From NCBI RefSeq assembly GCF_001424705.1, contig NZ_LMRA01000001.1:399608-463607 (forward strand): 64,000 bases of DNA, in the 5' to 3' direction. The DNA comes from Methylobacterium sp. Leaf465. Its GTDB lineage: Bacteria > Pseudomonadota > Alphaproteobacteria > Rhizobiales > Beijerinckiaceae. Position 1 is the stretch's first letter. Each line of letters begins with the position of its first letter. A program made the position numbers and the translations under genes. The notes under the pieces were generated by a model that had not been told where the DNA came from, made no database searches, and saw only the letters and a list, made by a program, of their open reading frames with translations. This document shows, one piece after another, positions 28,273 to 37,366 of the stretch.

Positions 28273-29357
28273 GGCTTTGGACCGGGCGCGGCGCCCGAGA
28301 GCAGCGCCGCCACCTGCCCGTCCTCGAGATCCACATGGTAGAAGCGCCGGTAGAAGTCCCGCGTCGCCGCTTTCAGGCCGGTCGGGAACAGGTCCGGGTA
28401 GAGCACCTGCGCCAGCCAGCGGATGCCGATCAGGCGATTGGCCCCGGGCGGTGCATCGAACCAGCCGAAGGGCAGGGCCGGCACCTGGTAGACCCGGCCC
28501 GCGCGGACGGCCCGGAGGCCGGACCAGAGCGGGTCTTGCGCGATCCCACGCCGGAAGCCGGCATCCTGGGTGAGGATCACGTCCGGGTCCCAGGCCAGCA
28601 CCTGTTCCGGCGAGACGGTGGCGATCCCGCCGGGGCCGGCGGCGGCCGCAACGTTCCGGGCTCCGACCACGCCGAGGAGCTCGACGTTGATCGACCCGCC
28701 GAGGCCGGTCTCGAGCCCCTTCGGCCCGCGGGCGTAGTAGACGCGCGGGCGCCGCGCCTCCGACACCGTCGCGATCACCCGGGCCACATCCGCCATCGCG
28801 GCCTCGGACGCACCCGCGAGGTCCGCCGCCGCCGATTCCAGGCCGAGGAGGGCGCCGAGGCGCCGATAGCTCTCCGCGGTCTTCTCGAAATGCCCGTCGA
28901 GGAGCACGTAGGGAATCCCGGTCTGGGCCTGGACCCGATCGGCGAGGGACACGTAGGTCGGCGCGGTGCTGCCGACATCGAGGATGAGATCGGGCTTGAG
29001 GCCGAGGACCGCCTCGACGTTCGCAGTCCCGCCGCGCCCGGTCAGGCGCCCCGTGACGGGCAGGTCGCGGGTCGCGGGAGCGAGAAAGGGCTTCTCCTCC
29101 GGGGTCGGGCTGCGGATCCAGCCGACCATCCGGTCCGGCGCCAGGGTGTAGAGCAGGACGGAGGCCGGCGGGCCGGCCGCCAGGATTCGGGCGGGGCGCT
29201 CGGGCACCGCGACGGTCCGGCCGGCGGCATCGGTGAAGGGCCGTGCGTCGAGGGGGCCGCCGAGACCGAGCCCCGCCAGCAAGGGAACGAGGCGAAGGGT
29301 GGCGTGACGCGCACGGCGCAGACCGCCATGCGGACGTGGAAACGGTGCCGTGTTCAC
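28269..29357 (-). CDS. ABC transporter substrate-binding protein, class III (MolA/FecB-like)
   Basis: This 362-aa periplasmic protein starts at a GTG and has a signal peptide (RRARHATLRLVPLLAGLGLG then GPLDA). The binding domain shows ARPFTDAAGRTVAVPERPAR, NVEAVLGLKPDLILDVGS, RVYYARGPKGLETGLGG and PFGWFDAPPGANRLIGIRWL. The last two blocks recall the molybdate/tungstate-binding MolA branch rather than siderophore binders. The adjacent ModE-PBP regulator points the same way. It is the first gene of the operon, coupled to the permease. The upstream extension of the frame has no protein character. Confidence 0.85.
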   Translation of the reverse strand: MNTAPFPRPHGGLRRARHATLRLVPLLAGLGLGGPLDARPFTDAAGRTVAVPERPARILAAGPPASVLLYTLAPDRMVGWIRSPTPEEKPFLAPATRDLPVTGRLTGRGGTANVEAVLGLKPDLILDVGSTAPTYVSLADRVQAQTGIPYVLLDGHFEKTAESYRRLGALLGLESAAADLAGASEAAMADVARVIATVSEARRPRVYYARGPKGLETGLGGSINVELLGVVGARNVAAAAGPGGIATVSPEQVLAWDPDVILTQDAGFRRGIAQDPLWSGLRAVRAGRVYQVPALPFGWFDAPPGANRLIGIRWLAQVLYPDLFPTGLKAATRDFYRRFYHVDLEDGQVAALLSGAAPGPKP

Positions 29358-29488
29358 AGGAGAACGATCCCCAGACGAGCGGGTGTCCGCGTCAGTGTAG
29401 TGGGTCCGGCAGCCGGCGCCTACGGACGGGATGTCCGGGCCGGTGCGGGCCGCAGAGCGCCGATGCGGCGCAGACGGGACGACAGGCG

Positions 29489-29857
29489 CTACGCCGCACG
29501 GGATCGCTCGGCGTTGCAGGAGGGCAAGAGAGACAAGGTCACGACCGGGCCTTTCGTCCGCAGGGGAATCGGTGCCGCGGACCCACGCAGCTGCGCCGCG
29601 ATCGTCCGGCTCGCCCGGAACGAGACGATGCGCTTCTCGCCCACCAGGACCGGGGCGCCGGACGCCAGGTTTCGCCCCGGGCGCGGCGCCCGGGGGACGG
29701 CCGAGAAGACGCCGAGCCCCCGCAATTCGACCCGGTCGTCCGCAGCCAGGGCTTCGGCGATCCGTGCCAGGATGGCGTTCACCACGGCGTCCGCCTCCGC
29801 GGCTCCGAGATGCGGGTGTTGCTCGCACGTGCGGGCGATCAGACCGGACTTGATCAT
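29489..29857 (-). CDS. HU/IHF-family DNA-bending protein
   Basis: This 122-aa nucleoid protein resembles integration host factor beta. MIKSGLIARTCEQHPHLGAA, VVNAILARIAEALAADDRVE, LRGLGVFSAVPR and the DNA-intercalating beta-arm ARAPRPGRNLASGAPV-like region fit the family, with FRASRTIAAQLRG as the final helix. An extra 30 residues at the C-terminus are unusual. Major IHF genes usually lie near rpsA; this is likely an accessory paralog. It stands alone, 131 bp upstream of the importer operon. Confidence 0.85.
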   Translation of the reverse strand: MIKSGLIARTCEQHPHLGAAEADAVVNAILARIAEALAADDRVELRGLGVFSAVPRAPRPGRNLASGAPVLVGEKRIVSFRASRTIAAQLRGSAAPIPLRTKGPVVTLSLLPSCNAERSRAA

Positions 29858-29991
29858 GGTGGGAACTCAGCACCTGCGAGTGATCGAGAGGAGGGAGAAG
29901 TTTCGCGTCTTCTCGCACCGGACGCAGAGGCCGGTTTCCGCCCCAGCAGGGTCTTCCGGCTCGATGGATCCGGGCGCCGTGCGCTCGCGTG

Positions 29992-30948
29992 TCATCGGAG
30001 ACTGTTCTCACGAACGTCGACGGCGCAGGCCCGCGACGCGTCCGCCTTCCCGATCCGCTCATCCAGGGTCCGCGCCAGCTGTCGCGCGATGCCCACCAGC
30101 GCGGCGACCATCGGCGTCGCCGGTTCGCGTTGCGGCACGACGAGGCCGATCGTGTGCTCGATCTCCGGCTCGACGATCGGGATCGTCCGCAGACCCGGCA
30201 TCGGCCCGAGGGCGTCGGCCAGCGCGGCCGGCATGATGCTCGACCAGTGCAGGGTGCGCACATGGCTCATCAGGACGATCATCGAATTCGACTCGAGGGT
30301 CGGCGCAGGGTCGCTCCCCGAGGCCCGAAGCTGCTGATCGACGATGCGCCGGTTCTGCATGTCGGGCGTCAGCAGGCAGAGCGGCGTCCGGCTGACTTCG
30401 GACCAGGTGATGCTGGTGCGCCCGTCGTGCTGGCCGCCGGCCGCGGTGAGAAGCTGGTAGCGCTCCTTAAAGAGCGGGATCGTCGTGACCCGGCTCAGCG
30501 GCTCATGGTCGAGATAGGTGAGACCGGCATCCGCCACGAGGTTCTCGATCAGGTCGAGGATGGTCGCCGACGTCGCTGACAGGACGCTGAGGCGGACGTC
30601 CGGATAGCGGAGATGATACGGGGTGGTCAGCGCGGAGATCATCGGAAGGACGGTCGGGATCGCGGCGATCCGCAGGTGTCCCGCCGGTCCCCGGCGCAGG
30701 GTCGCGACATCCTCGCGCATCGCGCGCGCATCGGCGACGATCCGCCGGGCCCAGGCCAGAACCCGTTCGCCCTCGGGCGTGAATCCCTGAAACCGGGAGC
30801 CGCGCTGCACCAGCCGGGTCCCGAGTTGGTTTTCCAGGCTCTTCACACCGGCCGACAGCGTCTGCTGCGTCACGCAGCACGCATCCGCGGCGCGCCCGAA
30901 ATGGTGCTCCCGCGACAGGGCGAGGAGAAGGTCGAGTTTGTCGATCAC
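29992..30948 (-). CDS. LysR-family transcriptional regulator
   Basis: This 318-aa regulator has a classic N-terminal HTH (LLLALSREHHFGRAADACCV then TQQTLSAGVKSLENQLGTRL) and a LysR effector domain (GHLRIAAIPTVLPMISALTT). The start is a GTG. The usual divergent target gene is missing: the upstream 420 bp are gene-free and lead into a broken monooxygenase gene. LysR proteins of this kind often sit before formate dehydrogenase or oxidative-stress genes; nothing here identifies its target. Confidence 0.92.
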   Translation of the reverse strand: MIDKLDLLLALSREHHFGRAADACCVTQQTLSAGVKSLENQLGTRLVQRGSRFQGFTPEGERVLAWARRIVADARAMREDVATLRRGPAGHLRIAAIPTVLPMISALTTPYHLRYPDVRLSVLSATSATILDLIENLVADAGLTYLDHEPLSRVTTIPLFKERYQLLTAAGGQHDGRTSITWSEVSRTPLCLLTPDMQNRRIVDQQLRASGSDPAPTLESNSMIVLMSHVRTLHWSSIMPAALADALGPMPGLRTIPIVEPEIEHTIGLVVPQREPATPMVAALVGIARQLARTLDERIGKADASRACAVDVRENSLR

Positions 30949-31370
30949 GGGTCCGGGAGAGGAAGCATGGCGCCGTCAGGCCCCGAGACGAACGGTGGTA
31001 TACATCCAATGCGATCAGCTCAATAAGTCGTAGACTTCCATTGGCCTTGTGAGTTAGGGCCTGGCTCATGGCGGGATCGGACGTACGCGGCCCCGACCCG
31101 GTGGCGGGCCGCGAAGAACCCGCCACGGCTGGCGTTGGAAGGGTCCAGAGTTGGTGCTGACGGATTTGGCCAAGACGAGGGGTGACTGATCGGCGCCTCG
31201 AGTCGGCGCCTCGAGAGGATCGATCTCAGGACGCCACAGAGATCTACGCGTGGCCCCGTCCAGCATCGCGGCCCTGGCATCGCGTCCAACGGACGAGATA
31301 ATCGAACCGGCATTCCCGATCAGGCGCTGCGGGCGCCCCGATCGATGCCCAATCTTGCGACGGACGACGC
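30949..31370 (+). other. Intergenic region upstream of LysR gene
   Basis: About 420 bp without a gene. It contains the LysR promoter region on the minus strand and a 13-bp tandem repeat (31190-31215). Open frames are short and have no domain character. Confidence 0.5.
31190..31215 (+). repeat. Perfect tandem repeat, 2 x 13 bp
   Basis: TCGGCGCCTCGAG occurs twice without spacer. Each unit contains GGCGCC and CTCGAG palindromes. It could be a regulatory site pair or a replication-slippage product in decaying DNA. Confidence 0.6.
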
Positions 31371-31718
31371 ATGACCGCTCGGCTGGGACCGATCGAGCGG
31401 GACCGACGCCCCGCAAGGCCCGGCGCGCCTGGACCAGTCTCGTCCTCGAAATCCCGCCCACGGATGCCGATGCCCTGCTCGCCGCCTGGACGGACGACAC
31501 GGAGATCATGAAGCGCCAGCCCGGATTCGTCTCGGCACCGCAGCATCGCGGGCAGGGGCGTCTTCCTGGATGACGCCGTCTGGGACAGCGTCGCGGCGTT
31601 TCGTACGGCCTTCACCGATCCCGAGTTCCGAGCCCGTCTCGCCGATGATCCGGCGACCGCCACCGCGAGCCCGCAGCTGTTCCACACGGTCGCCGTTCCG
31701 GGCCTCTGCGCAGCGTGA
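31371..31718 (+). pseudogene. Frameshifted antibiotic-biosynthesis-monooxygenase-like gene
   Basis: Three adjoining segments give one ABM-fold protein of about 115 residues. The start MTARLGPIERD (from 31371) is in one frame. RKARRAWTSLVLEIPPTDAD, LLAAWTDDTEIMKRQPGFVS continues in a second frame from about 31410. From 31536 the first frame resumes with HRSIAGRGVFLDDAVWDSVA then FRTAFTDPEFRARLADDP and a normal stop. Two compensating shifts have therefore broken the gene. Sequencing error is possible but two shifts in 130 bp argue for decay. Confidence 0.68.
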
Positions 31719-32189
31719 GCCCCAGCCTTCCTTCCGACGAGATCGCCCTGCGCGAGGACGCGACCGACAAGGCCGACGTCATCGGCGCCGGCGCCGTGGC
31801 GGATCCCGCACTCGGACTGGCGGCGGAGGCGGTCCCGAGCCTCGGAGCGCGACTTCCGGGAACGGACGCCCTGCAACGGATGAGCGTGCGCGACCCGAGG
31901 CGTCCGCAGACCGAGGACCAATTTCTCGGACCGGTCGCAGCGCGTGCTGACAGGTCCCGCCCCACCCCGACCTCAGGCGGCGCCGTCATGGCTGGCGAAA
32001 AGCCCTCGCTCGCCAACAGGTCGAGCGGACGATCAGGATCGGCCGAACCGTGCCGTTTTGCCCTGCACCGCATGACGTCCGATCCGTATCCTTCACGATT
32101 CGGGAAGGGCTTGCCCGGCACGCGACAGGACCCGCTGCACGCATGACGGGCGTCGATTCAGCCCGTAAGGTGCGGTCTGGAGATTGAGC
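31719..32189 (+). other. Gene-free stretch before nitrile hydratase operon
   Basis: About 470 bp. One frame after 31715 starts SPSLPSDEIALREDATDKAD but loses protein character after 30 residues, so it may be another gene remnant. The nitrile hydratase promoter must lie here, but no clear boxes were found. Confidence 0.45.
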
Positions 32190-32831
32190 ATGGCGCACCC
32201 TCACGATCATGATGACCATTCCCATGGGAGGCACCCGGCAAGCGAACTCTCGCCGATGGAATTGCGGGTGCGCGCCCTGGAATCCATCCTCGTGGACAAG
32301 GGCTACGTCGACCCGGCCGCCCTCGATGCGCTGATCGAGACCTACGAGACCAAGGTCGGCCCGCATAACGGGGCCCGGGTGGTGGCGCGGGCCTGGGTCG
32401 ATCCCGGCTTTCGCGCCCGCCTGCTCGCGGATGCCAATCCGGCCATGCGCGAGCTCGGCGTCGGCGGGCGGGGTGGTGAGCACATGGTCGTCGTCGCCAA
32501 CACCCCCGAGGAACACAACCTCGTGGTCTGCACGCTCTGCTCCTGCTACCCGTGGCCGGTGCTCGGCCTGCCACCGATCTGGTACAAGTCGCCCCCCTAC
32601 CGCTCGCGCGCCGTGATCGAGCCGCGCGCGGTGCTGGCCGAGTTCGGCGTGACGCTGCCGGTCGAACAGCGCATCCGGGTCTGGGATTCCACCGCCGAGC
32701 TGCGCTACATGGTGTTGCCGATGCGTCCCGCCGGAACGGAAGAACTGGACGAGGCAGCCCTCGCGGCCCTCGTCACCCGGGATGCGATGATCGGCACCGG
32801 CCTTCCGCGCGCGCCGGCAACGACCGCATGA
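32190..32831 (+). CDS. nthA: Cobalt-type nitrile hydratase alpha subunit
   Basis: This 213-aa catalytic subunit hydrates nitriles to amides. The metal claw is [10 protein letters not shown] with Cys114, Cys117, Ser118 and Cys119. Thr and Tyr around the core mark the Co(III) class; iron enzymes have CSLCSCT. Two of the cysteines are oxidised in mature enzymes of the family. The first 15 residues hold six histidines, a possible metal-collecting tail. TGGAG 7 bp upstream supports the ATG. It is the first gene of a three-gene coupled operon. Confidence 0.95.
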   Translation: MAHPHDHDDHSHGRHPASELSPMELRVRALESILVDKGYVDPAALDALIETYETKVGPHNGARVVARAWVDPGFRARLLADANPAMRELGVGGRGGEHMVVVANTPEEHNLVVCTLCSCYPWPVLGLPPIWYKSPPYRSRAVIEPRAVLAEFGVTLPVEQRIRVWDSTAELRYMVLPMRPAGTEELDEAALAALVTRDAMIGTGLPRAPATTA

Positions 32832-33505
32832 ACGGGGGGCAGGACCTCGGCGGCATGCACGGCTTCGGCCCTGTCGCGCCCGAAGCCGACGAGCCGCGCT
32901 TCCATGCGGCCTGGGAGAAGCGCGTCTTCGGCCTCGCGATGGCCATGGGCCTCTCCGGCGCCTGGAACCTCGATGCCAGCCGGTCGGCCCGCGAGGCGCT
33001 GCCGCCGGGCGAGTACCTCGCTTCCAGCTATTACGCGATCTGGCTCAAGGCGCTGGAACGCCAGGTGCAGCACCACGGCCTCGTCACGCCCGAGGAGCTG
33101 TCCACCGGCATCGCGTCGGCTCCCGCCGCTCCGGTCAAGCGCGTCCTTCGGGGGGAAGAGGTGGCGACGCTCTTCGCGCGGGGCTTCCCGAGTGACCGGC
33201 CCGTCCCCGACCCGGCGCGCTTCTCGCGGGGCGACCGCGTCCGCGCCCGGATCATCCATCCGGCGGGACACACGCGCCTGCCGCGCTACGTGCGGGGCCA
33301 GATCGGAACCATCGAGGCGGTGCATGGCGGCTTCGTCTTTCCCGACACGAACGCGCAGCTCGCCGGCGAGGCGCCGCAATGGCTCTACACCGTCCGGTTC
33401 TCGGGCCGCGACCTCTGGGGGGACCAGGCCGAACCCGGCCACACCGTCTCGGTGAACGCCTTCGAGAGCTACCTGGAACCCGTCGAACCGGTACGCTCCG
33501 CATGA
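32828..33505 (+). CDS. nthB: Nitrile hydratase beta subunit
   Basis: This 225-aa subunit pairs with the alpha subunit and shapes the active site. The start [16 protein letters not shown] is diagnostic. [33 protein letters not shown] and a C-terminal SH3-like barrel ([54 protein letters not shown]) follow. Its ATG overlaps the alpha stop by 4 bp, and its stop overlaps the next ATG by 4 bp. Confidence 0.95.
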   Translation: MNGGQDLGGMHGFGPVAPEADEPRFHAAWEKRVFGLAMAMGLSGAWNLDASRSAREALPPGEYLASSYYAIWLKALERQVQHHGLVTPEELSTGIASAPAAPVKRVLRGEEVATLFARGFPSDRPVPDPARFSRGDRVRARIIHPAGHTRLPRYVRGQIGTIEAVHGGFVFPDTNAQLAGEAPQWLYTVRFSGRDLWGDQAEPGHTVSVNAFESYLEPVEPVRSA

Positions 33506-33846
33506 GCGCCGATCAGATTCCCCGGGACGACGGGGCCGATCCGGTCTTTGCCGAGCCCTGGGAGGCCCAGGCCTTCGCCCTGGTGGTGGCGCTCCACGAC
33601 CGCGGCCTGTTCGACTGGAGCGAATGGGCGGAGGCGCTCGGGGCGCAGACGCGGCGCACCGGGCAGGCGGCGGACTATGCCGCCTGGCTCGCGACCCTCG
33701 AAGGCCTGCTCGCGGCACGCGGCATCGCGGCGCCCGAACGCCTCGCCGCGCGCCGGGCCGCCTTCGCACGGGCCGCCGCGGCCACACCGCACGGCGAGCC
33801 GATCCTCCTGGCGAACGATCCGCTCGCGGGCACCCGTCCGGGGTGA
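33502..33846 (+). CDS. Nitrile hydratase activator / cobalt chaperone (p14K-like)
   Basis: This 114-aa protein resembles the beta-subunit N-terminal region, as do p14K-type self-subunit-swapping chaperones. Marks are FAEPWEAQAFALVVALHDRG, LFDWSEWAEALGAQ and YAAWLATLEGLLAARGI. In cobalt nitrile hydratases this protein loads cobalt and helps oxidise the claw cysteines. Coupling to nthB by an ATGA overlap supports the role. No amidase or cobalt transporter gene adjoins. Confidence 0.9.
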   Translation: MSADQIPRDDGADPVFAEPWEAQAFALVVALHDRGLFDWSEWAEALGAQTRRTGQAADYAAWLATLEGLLAARGIAAPERLAARRAAFARAAAATPHGEPILLANDPLAGTRPG

Positions 33847-34083
33847 GGGGCCGAGACGCCGCGAGAGCCGGGCGGATGCGTGAGCCGTCGCTCCGCAAAC
33901 GTGGGGCCGGATCGGAGCAGGCGATCTCGGGTCGAACGGTCGAGCGTCCTGAACCCGGCCCGAGGCGATGACGGCGCTTGTCGATCCGACAGGACGAGGC
34001 GACACGATCGGCGATGCCTCCGTCGCGCGCACGGGCCTGACACGGATCAGCGTCGGGAGCGACTGGGAGAACACCGAAAGGAA

Positions 34084-34175
34084 TGGCGGAGACGGAGGGA
34101 TTCGAACCCTCGATACCCCTTTCGGGGTATGCTCATTTAGCAAACGAGTGCCTTCAGCCGCTCGGCCACGTCTCC
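34084..34175 (-). tRNA. tRNA-Ser (anticodon GCT)
   Basis: The minus strand folds into a class II tRNA of 92 nt. The acceptor arm GGAGACG pairs with CGTCTCC, followed by discriminator G and encoded CCA (34086-34084). The anticodon stem-loop is CTCGT-TTGCTAA-ATGAG, giving GCT for AGC/AGU codons. A long variable arm (ACCCC/GGGGT around GAAA) and GGTTCGAATCC T-arm are visible. Confidence 0.97.
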
Positions 34176-34346
34176 GCAGGCGGTCGATCTAGAATTTCGC
34201 ATTCGGCGGGTCAAGCTGCGATTGGCGCGGCCGCAGGGAAATCGATGCCTTCCGGGCGGGCGTGCCGTCGGGGCCACAGGCCCGGTCGATGCCCCGGGGC
34301 CGCCGGACGGGCCGGGCAGGGCGGCTCTTGCGGCCGCCGTGCCGTC

Positions 34347-35888
34347 TCAGGCGCCGACGCTGGCGGCGAGGCGCTTGCGCTGGATCTTGCCGTTCGCCGT
34401 GCGCGGCAGCGCATCCAGGAAGCGCACTTCGCGGGGGCACTTGTAGGTCGCGAGGCGATCGAGACACCAGGCCATAATGTCGTCGGCGTCCAGCACGGCA
34501 TCGGGCTTCGGCACGACGAAGGCGGTGATGACGCTGAGGTCGGCCCGGACCGCCATCTCCGCGACGCCGACCTCGGCGACGTCGGGATGCTCGATCACGA
34601 CTCCCTCGATCTCGTTCGGCGAGACCCGATAGCCGAAGGCGTTCATGAGGTCGTCGTTGCGGCCGTGGTAGGTCAGGTAGCCGTCCGCATCGAGGCTCGC
34701 GCGGTCGCCACCGACGAACCAGTCGCCGCGCATCACCGCGGCCTCCTCCTCGGGCCGGTTCCAGTAGCCCAGCATCAGGCCCGGCTCGGAGCGGTGGATG
34801 GCGAGGAGGCCGACCTCTCCGGGCGGCAGCGGCTCGGCCGGGCCCTCGGGCGACAGGATCGCCACGCGGCGCCCGGGCTGCGGCTTGCCGGGGGAGCCGG
34901 GGCGCACGGGGATCGTCGGGCCGCTCGAGACGTAGGTCGAGCACTCGCTCATCCCGAGGGCCTCGTAGAGGGGCTTGCCGGTCGCCTGCGTCCAGGCCGC
35001 GAGGAGCTCTGGCGACAGGGCCTCTCCCGCCGTCACCCCGTGGCGCAGGGTGCCGAGATCGACGGCCCCGAGATCGGCATATTTCAGGATCTGGCGGTAG
35101 ACGCTCGGCACGGCGGCGAAGAGCGTTGCCCGATGGCGGGCGATGAGGGCCGGCCAGATCGCCGGATCGCGCGGGCCGTCGTAGAGCACCGCCGTGGCGC
35201 CGCAGGCCCAGGGATCGGTGATCCCGACGCCCAGCGCGTAGGTCCAGTTCATCGTACCGGCATGGAGCATGACGTCGTGCTCCGACAGGCCGAGCCAGTG
35301 CGCGTGCATCGGCCGGCGCCCGCGGATGGCGCGATGCGCGTGCAGGACGCCCTTGGGCCGGCTGGTCGTGCCGGAGGTGTAGACCAGGGTCGCGGGGTCC
35401 TCGGCCCGGGTGTCCGCGTAATCGGGCAGCAGCGGCCCGGCCTTCATCGCGGCGATGTCGTCGGGCCGGAGCAGAATTCGCCCCCCGAGCCCGGCCGGAT
35501 CGACGGCATGGCCCGCCCCCACGACCACGACGGACGCGCCCGCATTCTCCATCAGGAACGCGGCCTCGGGCTCGGTCAGTTGCGGCGAGGCCGGCAGGGC
35601 CACGAAGCCGGCGGCTAGGGCTCCGAAGTAGACCAGCACGTAGTCCGCCTCGTTGCCCATGCGAATCATCACGCGCGCGCCGGGCGCGAGGCCGAGGGAC
35701 CGAAGCCCGGCCCCGATGGCCCGGACCGCCCGATCGACCTCGCCGAAGGTCAGGACGCGAACGTCGTCGCCGACTCCCGCCATGATGAGCGCCGTCTTGT
35801 GGGCGCGCAGACGGGCATTCTCGGTAAGGCAGAAGCGCGCGCCGTTGAACGGCGGGGCCTCGGCGGCGGCGGCAAGGGATGAGGTCAA
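34347..35888 (-). CDS. Acyl-CoA synthetase / AMP-dependent ligase (benzoate-CoA-ligase-like)
   Basis: This 513-aa adenylate-forming enzyme activates a carboxylic acid with ATP and CoA. Motifs are LVYTSGTTSRPKGVLHAHRA (A3), YEALGMSECSTYVSSG (A5), GDWFVGGDRASLDADGYLTY (A7-A8) and the catalytic Lys in RTANGKIQRKRL. Overall layout resembles benzoate/2-aminobenzoate CoA ligases, but the acid is unknown. The start is a TTG at 35888 with GGAG 8 bp upstream; it gives the usual length, and the longer frame has no similarity. tRNA-Ser lies beyond its 3' end. Confidence 0.88.
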   Translation of the reverse strand: MTSSLAAAAEAPPFNGARFCLTENARLRAHKTALIMAGVGDDVRVLTFGEVDRAVRAIGAGLRSLGLAPGARVMIRMGNEADYVLVYFGALAAGFVALPASPQLTEPEAAFLMENAGASVVVVGAGHAVDPAGLGGRILLRPDDIAAMKAGPLLPDYADTRAEDPATLVYTSGTTSRPKGVLHAHRAIRGRRPMHAHWLGLSEHDVMLHAGTMNWTYALGVGITDPWACGATAVLYDGPRDPAIWPALIARHRATLFAAVPSVYRQILKYADLGAVDLGTLRHGVTAGEALSPELLAAWTQATGKPLYEALGMSECSTYVSSGPTIPVRPGSPGKPQPGRRVAILSPEGPAEPLPPGEVGLLAIHRSEPGLMLGYWNRPEEEAAVMRGDWFVGGDRASLDADGYLTYHGRNDDLMNAFGYRVSPNEIEGVVIEHPDVAEVGVAEMAVRADLSVITAFVVPKPDAVLDADDIMAWCLDRLATYKCPREVRFLDALPRTANGKIQRKRLAASVGA

Positions 35889-35992
35889 GCGAGGGCTCCG
35901 TGGCGACCCGCGCAAGGAAGCCGAAAGCGGGCGCCTCGACAAGGGCACCCGCTCCCCGTTTCCGACGCGCCGCCCCGCGGCGCGGCCGGCCC

Positions 35993-37366
35993 TCAGCCGG
36001 CGATTTCCTTGGCGGCGACGAGCATCTCCTTCATCGCTTCCGCGGCGGCCTGGTAGGCGGGGGTTCCGACATCCCAGTTGCTGGCCTTGAGGGCTTCCAG
36101 CATCTTGCCGGCTTCCGCGAAGGCCTTGCTCTCCGCAGCCACCAGCCGGGCGAAGGCGGGGTGGGCGGCCGGTGCCGTCCCGGCCAGGTCCGTCTTCAGG
36201 CTCCGGCCGGGCTGGCCCGACGGGGTGGCCAGGATCGGATCCGGCTGGGCCATGCCGACGAGAACCCGGGCGAGCTTGCGCTTCCACGCGCCGAGATCGG
36301 CCGGCAGGCGCACCAGGGCGTAGACCGGTACGTCGCGGGCATTCGCGTTCAGCGCCGTCTGGCCGGTGGCCTCGGCGCGCACGAGCCGGCTCGTGATCTT
36401 CTCGATTTCCTCGTGGGTCTTCGAGGCCTTCGCGGCGATGTTCTGCACGCTGGTCGAGATTTCCGAGGTCGCGGCCCGCTGTTGTCCCAGCATGTGCGAG
36501 ATCGCCTGGTTCAGGTCGCTCGCCTGCGCGATGCGGGCATTGGTCTCGACGATCCGGTGCTCGAGGTGATCGACGATGGTGCGGCCCGTGGTGACGGCGC
36601 TGCGGCTCTCGTGAACCGCCTCCGAGATCGCGCCCATCTCGGCGGTGAGGGTACTCAGCAGCCCGCGGATCTCCCCGGTGGACTTGGCGGTCTGGGCGGA
36701 GAGCGACTTCACCTCGGCGGCCACCACGGAGAACCCGCGGCCGGCCTCGCCCGCCCGGGCGGCCTCGATGGTGGCGTTGAGGGCCAGGAGATTGGTCTGC
36801 GCCGAAATCGCCGCGATGGTGGTGGCCATCACCTCGATCTGCGCGATGGCGCGCTCGAGGACGACGACGCGATCGGAGATCTGCGAGGTCCGGACATCGA
36901 TCTCGTGCATCGCCGTGCGCGCCTTCTGCGCGTCCTGGATGCAGGCCTGGGTCTCCGCGAGGGCATCCCGCGCGACGGTCACCACGGTCTCGGAGGTCTG
37001 CGCCACCTCCGCCACGGAAGCCGCCATCTCCTCGGCGGCGCCCGCGATCGTCTGGGTGGCGCTCGCCACCTCACCGACGTCGTAGGTCATCCAGCCCGTG
37101 TTCGTCGCAGCCTCGGAAGCCTCGCGGGCGACGGAGGCGGTGGTGGCCAGGCTGCGCAGGAGATCGGCTTCGCGATTCGCATGCAACCGCTCGATCGCGG
37201 CGCGGAGCGGCCCCTCGGGCAGATCGACCGATGCGAGATTTTGGCTCACCATCAGGGATTCCACCGCCTGTACCAGACGGGCTTCGTCGCGGATCCCAGC
37301 GGCATCCGGCGCCGTCTCGGTGACGGGCGACTTCGGGGTGGAACGAGCGAAGGGAAGGCCGAGCAT
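35993..37366 (-). CDS. Soluble methyl-accepting chemotaxis protein with CZB-like C-terminus
   Basis: This 457-aa receptor has no membrane segment. The signalling hairpin is [20 protein letters not shown] followed by [20 protein letters not shown]. Coiled coil flanks it from about residue 90 to 310. The last 130 residues look like a chemoreceptor zinc-binding (CZB) domain ([39 protein letters not shown]), but the first metal His (H-x2-W) is replaced by Leu, and the later His pair is absent. Zinc binding is therefore doubtful. A CtrA-like half-match lies upstream. Confidence 0.9.
   Translation of the reverse strand: MLGLPFARSTPKSPVTETAPDAAGIRDEARLVQAVESLMVSQNLASVDLPEGPLRAAIERLHANREADLLRSLATTASVAREASEAATNTGWMTYDVGEVASATQTIAGAAEEMAASVAEVAQTSETVVTVARDALAETQACIQDAQKARTAMHEIDVRTSQISDRVVVLERAIAQIEVMATTIAAISAQTNLLALNATIEAARAGEAGRGFSVVAAEVKSLSAQTAKSTGEIRGLLSTLTAEMGAISEAVHESRSAVTTGRTIVDHLEHRIVETNARIAQASDLNQAISHMLGQQRAATSEISTSVQNIAAKASKTHEEIEKITSRLVRAEATGQTALNANARDVPVYALVRLPADLGAWKRKLARVLVGMAQPDPILATPSGQPGRSLKTDLAGTAPAAHPAFARLVAAESKAFAEAGKMLEALKASNWDVGTPAYQAAAEAMKEMLVAAKEIAG

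Noticed and set aside
29358..30263. Upstream extension of the substrate-binding-protein frame
   Set aside because: It crosses the HU/IHF gene and part of the LysR gene on the same strand in another frame, and has no similarity to binding proteins.
31715..32146. Possible PTS IIA-like start (DEIALREDATDKADVI)
   Set aside because: Only about 20 residues look right, with no catalytic His block; too weak to call even a pseudogene.
34084..34175. tRNA-Ser as an integration attachment site for the nitrile hydratase region
   Set aside because: No integrase and no duplicated tRNA 3' end were found nearby.
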